From positions 3,795,001-3,859,000 of the forward strand of contig NZ_LGTC01000001.1 of the NCBI RefSeq assembly GCF_001262605.1: 64,000 nucleotides of DNA, written 5' to 3'. Source of the DNA: Pseudobacteroides cellulosolvens ATCC 35603 = DSM 2933. GTDB taxonomy: Bacteria; Bacillota; Clostridia; Acetivibrionales; DSM-2933. The notes below the pieces were generated by a model. It was not told where the DNA came from. It saw only the letters and a list, made by a program, of their open reading frames with translations, and did no database searches. The translations under genes and the position numbers were made by a program. Below are positions 62,525 to 64,000 of the stretch, piece by piece. Within the stretch, counting starts at the first letter, position 1. The number at the start of each line of letters is the position of its first letter.

Positions 62525-63416
62525 ATTTACCTCCTGCCTGAAGCATGTCTGCAAGCTTTAATCCCAATTCTTCGAAATTCTCCTTTTTGCCTTCAATAAA
62601 AGCTTTTCTCGGATCTGTCTTATCATCTTCAGCCAGCATCCCGTATATTTTTATGTAATCACCACATATATGAGCATAAGCTCCTAAAGGTGTACTGCAG
62701 CTTCCATTCAACCTTTGTAAAAAGGCCCTTTCGGCATTTATACAAATCTCACTGTCTTCATCGTTAATGACTTTAAGAAGTTCATGGAGTTCATCTCCTT
62801 TCCGAACTTCTATGCCTAAAGCCCCCTGTCCTACAGCGGGAACCATCTCTTCATGACTAAATATCTCAGTTACCTTATCTTCAAGGCCTAGCCGCTTTAG
62901 GCCTGCCATGGCAAGGACAATTGCATCAAATTGATGCTCCATAAGCTTATTTAGCCTTGTCGGAACATTACCCCTTATCGGTTTTGTATTAAGATCTGGC
63001 CTAAGCTCAAGTATCTGAACCTCTCTTCTCACGCTGCCCGTTCCTATAACAGAGCCTTTTTGAAGGTCCTTTAGGGCTTTACCTTCTAAAGAAACAAGTA
63101 TATCCCTTGGATCCTCCCTTTTGGGTATGGCACCGATTACAAGTTCATCCGGCAGTTTCGCAGGCATATCCTTCATGCTGTGAACAGCCATATCTATGGA
63201 ATTATTTAAAAGTGCATTTTCCAGTTCATTAATAAAAAGACCTTTACCCCCAATCTTATCAAGGCTTCTATCTAAAATCATATCTCCTTTTGTTGTTATT
63301 CCCACCAACTCAAATTCGAGATCAGGATAGTTTTCCTTGAGTTTTTCAATTACCCAATTGGTTTGAGTAATTGCCAATTCACTTGTCCGGGTTCCAACTC
63401 TAATTATTTTTCTCAT
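62517..63416 (-). CDS. hemC: Hydroxymethylbilane synthase HemC
   Basis: A 299-residue porphobilinogen deaminase. IRVGTRTSELAITQTNWV, DMAVHSMKDMPAKLP and GSVRREVQILELRPDL are typical. The dipyrromethane cofactor Cys is in RLNGSCSTPLGAYA. It starts 4 bases after the cbiJ stop and overlaps cobA-hemD, so it is part of one operon. Confidence 0.96.
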   Translation of the reverse strand: MRKIIRVGTRTSELAITQTNWVIEKLKENYPDLEFELVGITTKGDMILDRSLDKIGGKGLFINELENALLNNSIDMAVHSMKDMPAKLPDELVIGAIPKREDPRDILVSLEGKALKDLQKGSVIGTGSVRREVQILELRPDLNTKPIRGNVPTRLNKLMEHQFDAIVLAMAGLKRLGLEDKVTEIFSHEEMVPAVGQGALGIEVRKGDELHELLKVINDEDSEICINAERAFLQRLNGSCSTPLGAYAHICGDYIKIYGMLAEDDKTDPRKAFIEGKKENFEELGLKLADMLQAGGKYD

Positions 63417-63420
63417 CTCT

Positions 63421-64000
63421 TTATACCCCTCGCAACCTCTTTAAAAACTCTACTACCTCATTAACTTCGCTTACTTTCGTACCATATGCTACATTTGGCC
63501 TGTCAACAATAATTACCTTTACACCAAGCTCTATTGCAGCCTCCAGCTTTTCTAAAGTCCCTCCTGCTTCTCCACTTTCTTTTGTTACCAGGATGGAAGC
63601 ATTGCAATGTTTTAACATTGCAACATTCATATCCTTTGAAAAAGGACCTTTTAACGCAATAATGTTGTCTGGCATTAGGCCTGCCTCTTCACATTTTAAT
63701 AATACCTTGCTGTCAGGAAGCACCCTGGCATAAAGCCTGCTCTTGTAATCAGGAATATTCTTTGTAAACACATGAATATTATTGCTTCCTACAGTAAGAA
63801 ATATATTTCCTGATATAGAAGAAGCTCTTTTTGCAGCCTCCTCAAAGCTTTTAACCCTAATAGCTTCGTCCATACAGACTCCTACTTCCATTCTCTCAAA
63901 CCTAATATAGGGTATAGAGCATTCATCAGAAGCTTTAATGGCATTTTCAGACGCTTGGCTGGCATAGGGATGTGATGCATCAACAATACACATTACTTCC
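63421..64000 (-). CDS. cbiJ: Precorrin-6A/cobalt-precorrin-6A reductase CbiJ/CobK, 5' end outside window
   Basis: About 193 codons of the C-terminal part are present; the frame is open to the window edge (EVMCIVDASHPYA reads through the ATG at 63993, so that ATG is probably internal). Family marks are VDASHPYASQASENAI, RFERMEV, FLTVGSNNIHVF, YARVLPD and LVTKESGEAGGTLEKLEA. It reduces the corrin macrocycle with NADPH or NADH. This suggests that earlier cbi genes continue to the right of the window. Confidence 0.9.
   Translation of the reverse strand, partial: EVMCIVDASHPYASQASENAIKASDECSIPYIRFERMEVGVCMDEAIRVKSFEEAAKRASSISGNIFLTVGSNNIHVFTKNIPDYKSRLYARVLPDSKVLLKCEEAGLMPDNIIALKGPFSKDMNVAMLKHCNASILVTKESGEAGGTLEKLEAAIELGVKVIIVDRPNVAYGTKVSEVNEVVEFLKRLRGV

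Overview
The window looks like the chromosome of a low-GC, anaerobic, Gram-positive clostridium of the cellulosome-forming kind. The evidence is AT-rich intergenic DNA, strong AGGAGG ribosome sites, a type I dockerin protein (18408-19574), a subtilase with a C-terminal cellulose-binding (CBM3-like) module (10863-12680), an aldehyde:ferredoxin oxidoreductase, FeoAB iron uptake and anaerobic cobalamin synthesis. I cannot name the species.

Left edge, 1-6377 (minus strand): a compact cluster encoding a DcrB-like protein, a stand-alone VgrG/gpD-type spike, two unassigned proteins (one Imm11-like), a DUF4280 PAAR-like tip and a spike-RHS fusion that runs off the window. It has the parts list of a contractile-injection effector module, but no sheath, tube or baseplate gene is in view. 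From 6788 to 34000 lies a mixed region: aldehyde oxidoreductase, YhhN, a MerR regulator with a classic 19-bp-spacer promoter, extracellular carbohydrate/protein-degradation genes, a MocR/EamA divergent pair, TetR plus metallo-hydrolase, a dtxR-feoA-feoB-small-Cys-protein operon, WYL and DprA genes, a repeat-rich acidic protein with a 39-bp minisatellite, an iron alcohol dehydrogenase and a very large protein of unknown family.

The central find is 33908-46531 (minus strand): a complete pyrrolysine system joined to monomethylamine metabolism. In transcription order it holds an MtbA-like methyltransferase, mtmC, mtmB with an in-frame UAG, tRNA-Pyl (CUA anticodon), a RACo/RamA-like corrinoid activator interrupted by two single-base frameshifts, a second UroD-fold protein, pylSc, pylB, pylC, pylD, pylSn, cobT and an AraC regulator made of two tandem HTH domains. 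The methylamine operon and the nearby amtB-glnK operon (48405-50134) carry closely related leader sequences, each ending in an intrinsic terminator. This suggests that methylamine use is controlled as nitrogen acquisition. A PucR-type regulator lies between the two operons.

The right end, 50442-64000 (minus strand), is a near-continuous corrinoid/tetrapyrrole block: cobS, cobU, cobD, cbiB, cobQ, cbiA, a BtuR-type adenosyltransferase, a cobC-like phosphatase, cbiX, hemL, hemB, a cobA-hemD fusion, hemC and the start of cbiJ/cobK. It makes the corrinoid cofactor that MtmC and its partners need, so the right 30 kb reads as one functional neighbourhood. Sixteen genes in the window nevertheless end in UAG, several of them inside the pyl operon itself.
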